A stretch of 64,000 bases of DNA from JAUWKC01 sp035527845 (GTDB lineage Bacteria > Planctomycetota > Phycisphaerae > Sedimentisphaerales > Anaerobacaceae), in the NCBI GenBank assembly GCA_035527845.1, contig DATKZT010000048.1:1-64000 (forward strand). Direction: 5' to 3'. Under the pieces are notes generated by a model that was not told the origin of the DNA, ran no database searches, and saw only the letters and a list, made by a program, of their open reading frames with translations. Below are positions 17,791-26,388 of this stretch, in pieces (within the stretch, counting starts at the first letter, position 1; every line of letters begins with the position of its first letter). Made by a program: the position numbers and the translations under genes.

Positions 17791-17862
17791 GTCACTCCTG
17801 CGCAAGCAGGAGTCCAGAAAACGTTGATAAAACCGCTGGATTCCCGCTTTCGCGGGAATGAC
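17791..17862. repeat. Pair of inverted REP-like palindromes
   Basis: Two 27-base units face each other at 17791-17817 and 17836-17862. Each ends GTCA-Y-TCC and TCCAG, and each holds its own hairpin: ACTCCTGC/GCAGGAGT (17794-17813) and ATTCCCGC/GCGGGAAT (17840-17859). The units differ at five positions, and the stem differences come in compensating pairs. The element lies between the aminotransferase stop (17895) and the small ORF at 17690. It looks like a bacterial interspersed mosaic (REP) element and might attenuate transcription between the two transcription units. Confidence 0.8.
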
Positions 17863-17894
17863 GACTTTGCCTTGTCTGTACTGGAACGTTCCAT

Positions 17895-19007
17895 TTAATA
17901 TTCAAAGGTCAATAAGAACGCCAGAACAGTGTGTACGACGTAGTCCTTCATCGCATCGCTAAGTTCCGGATAAACCGGCAGGGCGAGGACTTCTTTGGCG
18001 GCCTGCTCGGCTTTGGGGAAGTCGCCTTCCTTGTAGTCCAAATACTTAAAGCATTCGTTCAAGTGCAGCGGATTCGGATAGTAAATCGCGTACCCTATAC
18101 CCTTCTGTTTCAAATGCGCTGCCAATTCATCCCGCCGCGACACCCGTACACAGTATTGGTTATAAATTGAAACGCAGTCCGGTCTGACGAATGGCGTCAC
18201 GACGGAGGAGCCGGCGAATTTTTCATCATAGTACGCGGCGTTCGCCCTCCTCGCCTGCGACCAGGCGTCGAGGTGCGGCAGTTTCACCAGCAGGGCTGCT
18301 GCCTGTACTGCATCAAGGCGAAAGTTTCCACCTATGTACTTGTAATTATATTGAGCATCTTGGCCGTGGTTGCGCATCATCACCATGCGCCTGTACAACT
18401 GCTCGTCGTTCGTCACAATCATACCGCCGTCACCGATGCCGCCGAGGTTCTTACTCGGATAAAAACTAAAACATCCCACAGTGCCAATGCTCCCGGCCTT
18501 CCTGCCCTTATAGGTACTCGATATCGACTGGGCCGCGTCCTCGATAACAGCCAGGTCGTGTTCTTTGGCAATTTCCATAATGGGGTCCATGTCCGCCATC
18601 TGCCCGAACAAATGAACCGGAATAATCGCCTTGGTCTTCTCTGTCAGCGCCGATTCGATAAGCGCAGGGTCTATGTTGAAGGTCTTCGGGTCGATATCGA
18701 CAAATACCGGCCTGGCGCCGACGCGGGCGATACAACCCGCAGTGGCGAAAAACGTGAAAGGCGTCGTAATCACCTCGTCACCCGCGCCGATATCCAGACT
18801 CATCAGGCAATTCAATATCGCATCGGTCCCGCTGGAAACGCCCACCGCAAATTTGCAGTCGCTGATTTCTGCTATCCTGCCCTCCAGCTCCGCCACTTTC
18901 GGCCCCCCTATGCACTGCTGCGAGTCAATTACTTCTGCAACCGCTGACAGCATTTCATCTCTGATTTTCGCGTACTGGGCCTTCAAGTCCAATAGAGGGA
19001 CATCCAT
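17895..19007 (-). CDS. DegT/DnrJ/EryC1/StrS family sugar aminotransferase
   Basis: 370 residues, PLP-dependent aminotransferase of nucleotide-sugar ketones. Visible motifs: VPLLDLKAQY at the N-terminus, GVSSGTDAILNCLMSLDIG, EVITTPFTFFATA, VIEDAAQSIS (the Asp that contacts the pyridine nitrogen) and CFSFYPSKNLGGIGDGG, where the Lys of PSKN forms the internal aldimine. It resembles WbpE/FdtB-type enzymes that aminate 3-keto sugars, but the specificity is not certain. The ATG at 19007 has AGGAG seven bases ahead, better than an in-frame upstream start at 19058. It follows two DUF2723 genes on the same strand and is followed by the REP pair. Confidence 0.92.
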   Translation of the reverse strand: MDVPLLDLKAQYAKIRDEMLSAVAEVIDSQQCIGGPKVAELEGRIAEISDCKFAVGVSSGTDAILNCLMSLDIGAGDEVITTPFTFFATAGCIARVGARPVFVDIDPKTFNIDPALIESALTEKTKAIIPVHLFGQMADMDPIMEIAKEHDLAVIEDAAQSISSTYKGRKAGSIGTVGCFSFYPSKNLGGIGDGGMIVTNDEQLYRRMVMMRNHGQDAQYNYKYIGGNFRLDAVQAAALLVKLPHLDAWSQARRANAAYYDEKFAGSSVVTPFVRPDCVSIYNQYCVRVSRRDELAAHLKQKGIGYAIYYPNPLHLNECFKYLDYKEGDFPKAEQAAKEVLALPVYPELSDAMKDYVVHTVLAFLLTFEY

Positions 19008-19067
19008 GCAATTGCTCCTGTTAACAGGACTTATCAAATTCTCTGATTGTAAATACACTGGCAGTCA

Positions 19068-20609
19068 CTACTTACTGCTATTTGGCTGAGTGTCAACCGT
19101 AATTTGGCTTTTCGCGACCGCCCTCCATAATAAATCGTCCTGAACAAAGTCGTAGCCATCGAGGAGAAAACCCGGGCAATAACCAGCCAAGGGCGATACA
19201 ACGTAAACTCCAGGGCTCACGACCAGGCTTGCTGCCGTGTGCTCGTTGAAAACCGGAGCGATTGTACTTGAGTAGCACCGCGAAACTATTTTAACATCCG
19301 GTCGCTTTCCTTTGACCTGTTGCGCCAGAAGAAGCGGATAGACGGTTGTATTATCGGCGCAGATTATCGCGTTTTTGTCAACCTCGTCAAAGGCTTCATC
19401 CGCGAACCTGTCTGCTCCGCGGTAGCCCGTTCTCCACGGCTGTAAAAAGTATTTGTAATTGTCTCTATGCGGAATTTCTCTTTTCATCCCTATACGGACC
19501 TGCATTTTCTTCGCCAGCGTCGGCGCCGTTGCATACACGGGTACAGGCAGCAGGCCAGCTAATAAAACCAGACAGGCAAGGACTTTGCTTTTTGTCCGCA
19601 TCCGCAAGAGGAAAAAACCAGCGCCTATCAGGACAGAGACCATGCAGTAGAAAGGAATGAAAAACGCGTACCGGTCAACAACAGTATAACGAAACGCAAA
19701 TAAGAAAAAGAGTACCGTTATACCCAGCAACACGTTCCTGAAATTCCTGTCAAGAGGAAGCTTGAAAATGGCGAAACAGCCGACGAGGAAAAGCAGAATA
19801 TTGGGTGTAGGAAAGTTGAGTAGAATAACCAGCAAATTCTCTTTGACCATTCTTACAGACAAGGCCGTGTTAAGCACGTCTTTCCGATAACTGTCACCGA
19901 AGGCGGCTGAAGCAAGAGTGGCCCAAAAATCACCGGTCTGAACGACGTTCTTGATGATAAGAAATATGTAAAGGCCGGCGCCGACGACCCAACACGCGGT
20001 AATGATTGCCAAATCTCTCAAGGAGATCCTTTTCTTGGCCAGAAGAAATGCGAGCAGTACCATGTAGCACGTGAAAGGTATAGAGGCGAACATGTGGTTT
20101 GCCAGAGCCAGCCCGTTAGACAGCCCGAGAAGGTACAGATAGCCCACTTTGCTCGTCTTGAAATATTGCAGCAGCATTATCAAACCGACGAGAAACAACG
20201 CAACGTAGAGGCTGTAAGTTTCCGCAATACTCGCATGGCGCCAGAAGGTGTGTGAGAGAGCGAACGTAACGGCTGCTATGAGTGCGGGCCAGTTTGCGTT
20301 CAGCCATAGGCGCAGAAGCAAAAACAGGTTTGCAACGGCCACTGCCGCCGCAACAGCGCTGACCATGTTGACTCTGTGGGCAAACTCGCCGACGGGGATG
20401 TACTTGGCACAGATGGCCAGCACGTAAAACAGCGGATGGGAAAGAGCAAGACCGAGTTTCCCTTCGATGTCGTTGTGCCAGACGCGGTACTGAATCATTC
20501 CACTGTCCTGCCAAAGGAAGGCCGGGGCACAACTGGCCGTGTAGAGCAAACCCGAGGCAATCAGAACAGTGAAATAAACGGCTGCTATTTTTCTATTTTG
20601 ATTCGTCAC
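19068..20609 (-). CDS. DUF2723 multi-pass membrane protein (GT-C-like), copy 2
   Basis: 513 residues with about ten membrane segments in the first 370 and a soluble C-terminal part. The first loop LWQDSGMIQYRVWHNDIEG with its Asp and the following GLALSHPLFY match DUF2723, the bacterial relatives of TMEM260, a protein O-mannosyltransferase with the GT-C layout. It would use a lipid-linked sugar in the periplasm. The C-terminal soluble region (TGYRGADRFADEAFDEVDKNAIICAD...PDVKIVSRCYSS) is shared with its neighbour 20731-22278, a clear tandem paralogue. Substrate unknown. Confidence 0.82.
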   Translation of the reverse strand: MTNQNRKIAAVYFTVLIASGLLYTASCAPAFLWQDSGMIQYRVWHNDIEGKLGLALSHPLFYVLAICAKYIPVGEFAHRVNMVSAVAAAVAVANLFLLLRLWLNANWPALIAAVTFALSHTFWRHASIAETYSLYVALFLVGLIMLLQYFKTSKVGYLYLLGLSNGLALANHMFASIPFTCYMVLLAFLLAKKRISLRDLAIITACWVVGAGLYIFLIIKNVVQTGDFWATLASAAFGDSYRKDVLNTALSVRMVKENLLVILLNFPTPNILLFLVGCFAIFKLPLDRNFRNVLLGITVLFFLFAFRYTVVDRYAFFIPFYCMVSVLIGAGFFLLRMRTKSKVLACLVLLAGLLPVPVYATAPTLAKKMQVRIGMKREIPHRDNYKYFLQPWRTGYRGADRFADEAFDEVDKNAIICADNTTVYPLLLAQQVKGKRPDVKIVSRCYSSTIAPVFNEHTAASLVVSPGVYVVSPLAGYCPGFLLDGYDFVQDDLLWRAVAKSQITVDTQPNSSK

Positions 20610-20730
20610 TTTGGCCGACCATTGTCTGCAGAGATTATCTGGAGGGACCCTACGCCGCGAAATCCTTCATTCAGCGTCTCTTTCGCGCCAAGAGTATCTG
20701 CCGTATTTGCACCTCATTCCACTGCAAAGC

Positions 20731-22278
20731 TCACAAGAGCGAGCCGTCGCTCCCTTTTTCAACAACCTGATATAGAACGCCTCTCTTGACGATGTCATAG
20801 TTTTCAAGGATGAACTTCGGACAGTAGCCCTGGACCGCGGAGACCACGTACACCGTTGAGACCTGCATCAGCTGCTTGATAGTATCTTCGTTGAAGGCCG
20901 GAGCATTTTGGCTCGAGTAGTACTGGGAGACTATCTTAACGTCCGGGCGTCTTCGCTGAGCCTCCTGAACATATAGAAGCGTGTGAACAACCGTGGAATC
21001 GGCGTATATAACCGCATTTTCCTCGACCATCTCAAGTGCTTCGTCGGCAAATTTTTGGGCCCCCCGATAGCCCGTCTTCCAGGGCTGCAGAAAGTACGTA
21101 TATTCATCGCGATAAGGCCGCTGCCTTCTCTGACCGAGAGGTTTGTACGTCTTCTCTGCCAGCTCCGGAGTCACTGCGTAAACCGGTATCGGCAGCAGTG
21201 CGAGCACCAAGACCGCAAACGGCACAACGCGGCGGCTGTATCGCCTAAAGAAGACATCTGCACCCAAACCAATGAGCGCTGCGGCGAGGCAATAAAACGG
21301 CAGGAAGAACACGTGTCTATCCGGCACGGTGTATCGAAAGGCAAAGAGAAAATTCAGCACTAAAATCGCCATCAGGACATTGACAAAGCTCCTGGGCGGG
21401 GGGGCCTTGCTGATCGCGCAGAACGCAACGAAAAAAAGCACAATGTTCGGGGTGGGGAAATTGAGCAGGATAAATAATATATTTTCGAGCACCACCTTTG
21501 AGGAGATGGAGGTGTTGAGCACGGCGCCCTGCCACAGTCTGCCAAAGAGGGCCGATGCAAGGGTTGCCCGCACGTCGCCGGACAGAATAATGTTTTTTAC
21601 TATCAGGTACTCATAGGGTGCGGCGCCGATCATCCACAGCAGGGCGATGCCGCCGAGATGTTTCAGGCCGATTCGTCCGCGAACCAATAACAAAACTACA
21701 AACACCACATAGCAGGCAAAGGCAATGGCCGCCCACAAGTGATTGGCAATTGCCAGACCATTAAGTAGGCCCAATAGATACAAGTAACTGACTCGTTTGG
21801 TCCGTGTGTATTGCAGCAGGACTATCAACTCCGCGAGGAGTTGAGCGGCATACAGACTACAAACCTCGGCAATCACCGCGTGCTGCCAGAAGGTCCAGGA
21901 GACCGCCAGCGTGACCGCGCCAATCACAGCGGGCCAGTTCCGGCCCAGCCACAGCCGCAGGAGCAAGAAAAGATTTGCCACGGCCACTGCCCCAAAAACC
22001 GCGGACATAATGTTGAGTCGGTAGAATAGACCTCCGAGAGGCACATATTTTAGAGCAATGCCGAGCATTACATAAAGTGGATGTGCAAGGGCAAGGCCCA
22101 TCTCCCCTTCGATATCGTTGTGCCATACTCGATAGGCGAACAATGCGCTGTCATGCCACAGCACACCGGGCGCACAGGTCAGGCCGTAGAGCAATAAAGC
22201 ACCGCCCAGTACGAGCAGATACGCCTTGGCGGTGCCTGCCGAAAAAACAACATCGGATTGTTTGGATAGCTGCTGCAA
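20731..22278 (-). CDS. DUF2723 multi-pass membrane protein (GT-C-like), copy 1
   Basis: 515 residues, same layout as the next gene: VLWHDSALFAYRVWHNDIEG in the first extracytoplasmic loop, GLALAHPLYVMLG, some ten membrane segments, then a soluble tail with TGYRGAQKFADEALEMVEEN and PDVKIVSQYYSSQ. By eye about half the residues agree with 19068-20609, so they are tandem duplicates; they are 121 bases apart. Probably a periplasmic glycosyltransferase using polyprenyl-phosphate sugars. It is divergent from the thioredoxin-fold gene that begins at 22387. Confidence 0.82.
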   Translation of the reverse strand: MQQLSKQSDVVFSAGTAKAYLLVLGGALLLYGLTCAPGVLWHDSALFAYRVWHNDIEGEMGLALAHPLYVMLGIALKYVPLGGLFYRLNIMSAVFGAVAVANLFLLLRLWLGRNWPAVIGAVTLAVSWTFWQHAVIAEVCSLYAAQLLAELIVLLQYTRTKRVSYLYLLGLLNGLAIANHLWAAIAFACYVVFVVLLLVRGRIGLKHLGGIALLWMIGAAPYEYLIVKNIILSGDVRATLASALFGRLWQGAVLNTSISSKVVLENILFILLNFPTPNIVLFFVAFCAISKAPPPRSFVNVLMAILVLNFLFAFRYTVPDRHVFFLPFYCLAAALIGLGADVFFRRYSRRVVPFAVLVLALLPIPVYAVTPELAEKTYKPLGQRRQRPYRDEYTYFLQPWKTGYRGAQKFADEALEMVEENAVIYADSTVVHTLLYVQEAQRRRPDVKIVSQYYSSQNAPAFNEDTIKQLMQVSTVYVVSAVQGYCPKFILENYDIVKRGVLYQVVEKGSDGSLL

Positions 22279-22312
22279 TTTAAGGAAAAAGGAAAAGGCT
22301 GCCTGCCCGAAC

Positions 22313-22340
22313 TTGACCTGTCAGCAGCCGTTCTTATAAT
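22313..22340 (+). promoter_or_regulatory. Sigma70-type promoter for 22387 gene
   Basis: TTGACC (22313-22318), a 16-base spacer and a perfect TATAAT (22335-22340). It points at the thioredoxin-fold gene whose ATG is 47 bases downstream of the -10 box. Confidence 0.7.
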
Positions 22341-22386
22341 CTGTGCTCATCGGTACAAAAGCAGGTAATCTACTAATAGGGTGACT

Positions 22387-22902
22387 ATGTCAGAACGAGA
22401 CCCCGATAACAGTGGCGCCGAGAGCCAAATCCCGCAAGACGCTCGCGGGGCCGCCCGCCCGAAGTCCACCCGAGGGCTGCTCTTGATTTCTCTGGTCTTC
22501 CTCGCCTTCGTAACGGTTGTGCTTCTTACGCAACGCAAAGATACGATAGACTGGGTCGAGGACTACGAAACGGGCCTCAAGCTGGCAAGAGAGCAAAACA
22601 AGCCCGTCTTACTTGCCTTTTACAAGAAGTTCACCCGTTTCACCACTGATACATTCGAGAACACATACACTGACCCCGGGGTCATAGGGTATATTGAAAC
22701 CAACCTTGTCCCCATCCTCATTGATGTTGACAAGCACCCGGAAATCGCCGAACGCTATGGGGTCGGCTATTATCCCAGTCACTACGTGAAATACCCCGAC
22801 AGCAGCGATAAATTCGGCCCCATGGTTGGTTATGACCCGCCCGAGCGGTTCCTCAAGAAACTCAAGAGGCTGATGGAGAAGCTGCAATCTTCGCGCCAAT
22901 AG
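22387..22902 (+). CDS. Membrane-anchored thioredoxin-fold protein lacking CxxC
   Basis: 171 residues from the ATG at 22387 (a GTG at 22381 is also in frame). A hydrophilic ~30-residue N-terminus precedes one membrane segment (LLLISLVFLAFVTVVLL). The rest has the thioredoxin-like DUF255/Thioredoxin_7 pattern: LKLAREQNKPVLLAFY, a variant active-site loop KKFTRFTTDTFEN where CxxC is normally found, VPILIDVDKHPEIAERYGV and the cis-Pro-type YYPSHY. With no cysteines in the active site it cannot be a dithiol oxidoreductase and may be a binding or chaperone module. It has its own promoter and stands alone between oppositely oriented polysaccharide genes. Confidence 0.78.
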   Translation: MSERDPDNSGAESQIPQDARGAARPKSTRGLLLISLVFLAFVTVVLLTQRKDTIDWVEDYETGLKLAREQNKPVLLAFYKKFTRFTTDTFENTYTDPGVIGYIETNLVPILIDVDKHPEIAERYGVGYYPSHYVKYPDSSDKFGPMVGYDPPERFLKKLKRLMEKLQSSRQ

Positions 22903-22951
22903 GTTACTTTGCTCTGCGGCCTGCCCACCACAATAATTAGCTTGAGAGGTT

Positions 22952-23908
22952 TCAAGGCCGGACTTTGGCGGAAACCTTTTCTTTATACCAACTGATTGTC
23001 GCCCTGAGCCCTTCGTCGAAGGAAGTTTTTGCTTCAAAGCCAAAGTATTTTTTTGCCCTCGACACGTCCAGGCGGCGTCTTGGCTGGCCGTCGGGCTTTG
23101 ATGCATCCCAGCGAATCTCACCTTTGAAGCCGGTCAGCTTTGCGATTTTCTCGGCGAGCTCCTTTATTGTTATTTCGAAGCCCGCCCCGATGTTGACCGG
23201 CTCGGGGCCATCATACCTCTCAGTTGCCAGCAGGATTCCCTCGGCGGCGTCCGCTGCGTAAATGAACTCCCGTGAAACCTTTCCCGTTCCCCAGCATTCG
23301 AGATGTTCATCGCCGGCCTCGATCGCATCGACACACTTCTTGATAAGCGCCGGTATCACATGGCTGCTGCCAGGATCGAAATTGTCCCGGGGGCCGTAAA
23401 GATTCACCGGAAGCAGAAATATAGAATTGAAACCGTATTCCGCCCGGTAGGCCTGCGACTGAACCAGCAGCATCTTCTTGGCCAGGCCGTAGGGCGCGTT
23501 TGTCTCCTCCGGATAACCATTCCACAGGTCGTCTTCTCTGAACGGGACCGGCGTGAATTTGGGATAAGCGCAGACCGTGCCGATTGCCACGAACTTCTCT
23601 ATGTCTCGCAATCGCGCCTGTTCTATGAGCTGAACGCCCATCATCAGGTTCTTATAAAAGAACTCGCCGGGGTGCTCGCGGTTGGCCCCGATGCCGCCGA
23701 CCACCGCCGCCAGGTGAATAACAATATCCGGCTGCATGTCCTCGTACATCCGAACGATGTCTTTCATATCAACCAGATCGTAGTCCTCAATCTTCGGCAC
23801 GAGAATGGTTTTGCAGCGGCGCCTCTGCAGACCCTCAACAACATAGCTTCCCAAAAAACCGGCGCCGCCGGTAACAACAACGCGCCTGTCGCCAAAAAAG
23901 CCCCCCAC
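22952..23908 (-). CDS. fcl: GDP-L-fucose synthase
   Basis: 318 residues, extended SDR. Converts GDP-4-keto-6-deoxy-D-mannose to GDP-L-fucose by epimerisation and NADPH reduction. Rossmann motif VVVTGGAGFLGSYVVEGL, the signature AAVVGGIGANREHPGEFFYK, catalytic Ser/Tyr/Lys in IGTVCAYP and YGLAKKM, and NLYGPRDNFDP are all typical of Fcl/WcaG. Start codon is GTG at 23908, sharing a base with the gmd stop (TAGTG), so it is translationally coupled to gmd directly upstream. Together they make GDP-L-fucose for the surface polysaccharide. Confidence 0.95.
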   Translation of the reverse strand: MGGFFGDRRVVVTGGAGFLGSYVVEGLQRRRCKTILVPKIEDYDLVDMKDIVRMYEDMQPDIVIHLAAVVGGIGANREHPGEFFYKNLMMGVQLIEQARLRDIEKFVAIGTVCAYPKFTPVPFREDDLWNGYPEETNAPYGLAKKMLLVQSQAYRAEYGFNSIFLLPVNLYGPRDNFDPGSSHVIPALIKKCVDAIEAGDEHLECWGTGKVSREFIYAADAAEGILLATERYDGPEPVNIGAGFEITIKELAEKIAKLTGFKGEIRWDASKPDGQPRRRLDVSRAKKYFGFEAKTSFDEGLRATISWYKEKVSAKVRP

Positions 23909-24918
23909 TATCTGACTCTCCCATGCTCGGCGATAATCTTTTCATTGCCGGCTATTTCCATATCGGCGTCCGTCATCATCCTCGCCAGCTCCCCAAATGT
24001 CACCCTGGGCTGCCACTTCAGAACCTTCCTGGCCTTGCTCGCATCGCCCAGCAGCACATCGACTTCCGTCGGACGATAATACCGTGGGTCGGTTTCGACG
24101 TATTTGCGCCACTCAAGCTCGAGATAACCGAACACTTCATCGAGGAATTCTCTGACGGAGTGATTCTCGCCGGTGGCTACGACGTAATCATCCGCCTCGT
24201 CCTGCTGGAGCATCAGCCACATGCTCTCTACATAATCGCCGGCAAAACCCCAGTCCCGCTTTGCCTCCAAGTTGCCCAGGTAGAGTTTGTCCTGCAGGCC
24301 TAATTTGATTCGCGTTGCCGCCCGCGTAATCTTTCTCGTGACAAAAGTCTCGCCGCGCCTCGGCGATTCATGATTGAACAGAATCCCGTTGCACGCAAAC
24401 AGAGCGTAGGCCTCGCGGTAATTCACCGTTTGCCAAAAGCTGTAAACCTTTGCACAGCCGTAAGGACTTCGCGGATAAAAGGGCGTCTTCTCCGTCTGCG
24501 GTATTTCGACCACCTTGCCGTACATCTCGCTGCTCGACGCCTGGTAGAACTTCGCGGGCTCTTTCATCGAGCGGACCGCCTCCAGCAATCTAAGCGTTCC
24601 CAGCGCATCGACGTTGACCGTGTATATGGGCGTATCAAAACTCACCCGGACGTGGCTTTGGGCGCCAAGGTTGTAAACCTCCTCCGGCTTGATCTCGTTC
24701 ATAATGGCCGACAGGCTCCCCCCATCGGTCAGGTCGCCGTAAACCAGCTTTATCGGGGGCTGCTCATGAGGGTCCCTGTACAGATGGTCAATCCTGCCCG
24801 TGTGAAACGACGAGCTTCGCCGTACAATGCCCCACACTTCGTAACCCTTTTTCAGCAGCAGCTCCGCAAGATACGAGCCATCCTGTCCGGTAATGCCGGT
24901 TATCAGCGCCTTCTTCAT
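23908..24918 (-). CDS. gmd: GDP-mannose 4,6-dehydratase
   Basis: 336 residues. Converts GDP-D-mannose to GDP-4-keto-6-deoxy-D-mannose. ALITGITGQDGSYLAELLLK at the N-terminus, the catalytic SSSEMYGKV, PFYPRSPYGCAKVYSFW (Tyr-x3-Lys), NHESPRRGETFVTRKI and GDYVESMW are diagnostic for Gmd. Length is slightly below the E. coli enzyme (373) but within the bacterial range. Followed immediately by fcl; the upstream SDR gene ends 39 bases before its start. Forms a three-gene nucleotide-sugar operon on the minus strand. Confidence 0.96.
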   Translation of the reverse strand: MKKALITGITGQDGSYLAELLLKKGYEVWGIVRRSSSFHTGRIDHLYRDPHEQPPIKLVYGDLTDGGSLSAIMNEIKPEEVYNLGAQSHVRVSFDTPIYTVNVDALGTLRLLEAVRSMKEPAKFYQASSSEMYGKVVEIPQTEKTPFYPRSPYGCAKVYSFWQTVNYREAYALFACNGILFNHESPRRGETFVTRKITRAATRIKLGLQDKLYLGNLEAKRDWGFAGDYVESMWLMLQQDEADDYVVATGENHSVREFLDEVFGYLELEWRKYVETDPRYYRPTEVDVLLGDASKARKVLKWQPRVTFGELARMMTDADMEIAGNEKIIAEHGRVR

Positions 24919-24957
24919 ACATTCGCCTTTTCAACAAACCTTCATCGCAGCCCGGGG

Positions 24958-25938
24958 CTATCGTTTTTCATTTTTCAGATTCGCCCTCTCGCTCTCGATA
25001 ATAGCTTCCAGCGTTTCAGCCAGACTGGTTTTCGGCTGCCAGCCGATTGTCTCGGTTATTCGCTCCAGGCAGGGCACCCGCCGCATCATATCTTCAATCG
25101 GCCTGCCGTACGCCTGCTCGTACGACACAAATTCCTTCCCGCTTTTGCTGCCCGTCATTGCGATCACCGTGTCAGCAAGCTCTTCTATGCTAATCTCTTC
25201 CTGTGAGCCGATATTGAACACTTTCCCTTCGGCCCCGTCGCAATTCATCAGCCTGACGATGGCGTCAACCAAGTCCGTCACGCAGCAGAAACACCGTCGC
25301 TGCCCCCCTGTCCCGTATATCAGCAGCGGTTCGTTCCTGAGGGCGCGCCGGACAAAACGCGGCACCACCATTCCATACTCGCCGGTCTGCCGGGGGCCGA
25401 TTGTATTAAAAAATCTGCCGATAATCACACCTAATCCATATTCCTGATAAAAGGCCAGTCCCAGGAATTCATCTACCGCCTTGCCGCATGCGTACGACCA
25501 TCGGGAAAACCTCGTGCTGCCAAGCACTATGTCGTCGTCTTCGCGGAAGGGCATGGTCTCATTCTTGCCGTAAACTTCGCTGCTGGATGCAAGGAGTGTC
25601 CTTTTGTGGAATTTGTTGGCGGCATCGAGCACCACTTCCGTGCCGCCGATGTTCGTCTCTATGGTGTGAACGGGCCTGTCAGCTATCAACTGCACCCCGA
25701 CCGCCGCCGCCAGGTGATAGATAACGTCACAACGCTCAGCCAGAGATTCCATCAGGGCGCCATCCTGGATGTCGCCCTCGACGAAATGCAGCTTCGGGTC
25801 TTTCCTGAACTCCGCGATATTCTCCAGGCTGCCGGTGCTGAGGTTATCGATGATAGTCACACCCTCATTGTCCTTCAGCAGCCGCCCGACAAGATGTGAG
25901 CCGATAAAACCCGCCCCCCCTGTGACTAATGCTTTCAT
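24958..25938 (-). CDS. NAD-dependent nucleotide-sugar epimerase/dehydratase (extended SDR)
   Basis: 326 residues. KALVTGGAGFIGSHLVGRLL binds NAD; ASSSEVYGKN and WSYACGKAVDEF give the Ser and Tyr-x3-Lys catalytic residues; VIIGRFFNTIGPRQTGEYGMV and GTGGQRRCFCCVTDLVDAI are the sugar-nucleotide binding parts. The GRFFNTIGPRQ stretch and overall size resemble the UDP-glucuronate decarboxylase/UDP-glucose 4-epimerase branch. The exact reaction cannot be fixed by eye. First gene of the minus-strand operon with gmd and fcl. Two unusual adjacent Cys (RCFCC) lie where most relatives have T/S residues. Confidence 0.88.
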   Translation of the reverse strand: MKALVTGGAGFIGSHLVGRLLKDNEGVTIIDNLSTGSLENIAEFRKDPKLHFVEGDIQDGALMESLAERCDVIYHLAAAVGVQLIADRPVHTIETNIGGTEVVLDAANKFHKRTLLASSSEVYGKNETMPFREDDDIVLGSTRFSRWSYACGKAVDEFLGLAFYQEYGLGVIIGRFFNTIGPRQTGEYGMVVPRFVRRALRNEPLLIYGTGGQRRCFCCVTDLVDAIVRLMNCDGAEGKVFNIGSQEEISIEELADTVIAMTGSKSGKEFVSYEQAYGRPIEDMMRRVPCLERITETIGWQPKTSLAETLEAIIESERANLKNEKR

Positions 25939-26388
25939 CTGAAACCTGTGTCAGATTGTCTGATGTTGAATGAGAGTGTCACGACGATTCTTTGGTGCCC
26001 GATCTGCACTTAGACTCCGTCCCCGTCGGCTGCCCTGATAACGCACAAACAGCCCTCGACGCCGTATCCGAATTCATCGGAACGGTTCGTATAGACGGTT
26101 CCGCCGTGCCGGAATTGCGGTTCGCGCCTGTTCACTTCTGCTTACCGATCAGGCTAACCGCCCTTTGCCGTCGGAATATTTACTTCTGTAAGTATCGGCA
26201 AATAAAGAAGATAGCTTTAGCAAAGACGGCTCGACAAGGCCGGCCCTGACCGAATTATGCATGGTAACTATACGGCCGCAAGGCCCTATAAGTTCAGAAC
26301 TTACAACTCGTCTTGTGGGCCCGAGAAAAGGTTTTTATAGGACGGCAAGTTTGCCATTGTACGGTTCTGGCTGTGTTTGAGTAAGCCT
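25939..26388. other. Intergenic region, 450 bases
   Basis: Lies between the 3' end of the GT39-like gene (26389) and the start of the SDR gene (25938), both on the minus strand. An 85-codon plus-strand frame (25992-26249) has no start signal or recognisable composition and is probably chance. A perfect short palindrome TAAGTTC-A-GAACTTA spans 26289-26303, which could be a protein-binding site. No terminator with a clear U-run and no RNA gene was recognised. Confidence 0.45.

Noticed and set aside
25992..26249. 85-residue plus-strand ORF in the 450-base gap
   Set aside because: No ribosome site, no recognisable motif and atypical composition; probably chance.
26289..26303. Operator-like palindrome TAAGTTC-A-GAACTTA
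   Set aside because: Perfect but short, and too far from any start to be assigned; noted only in the intergenic entry.
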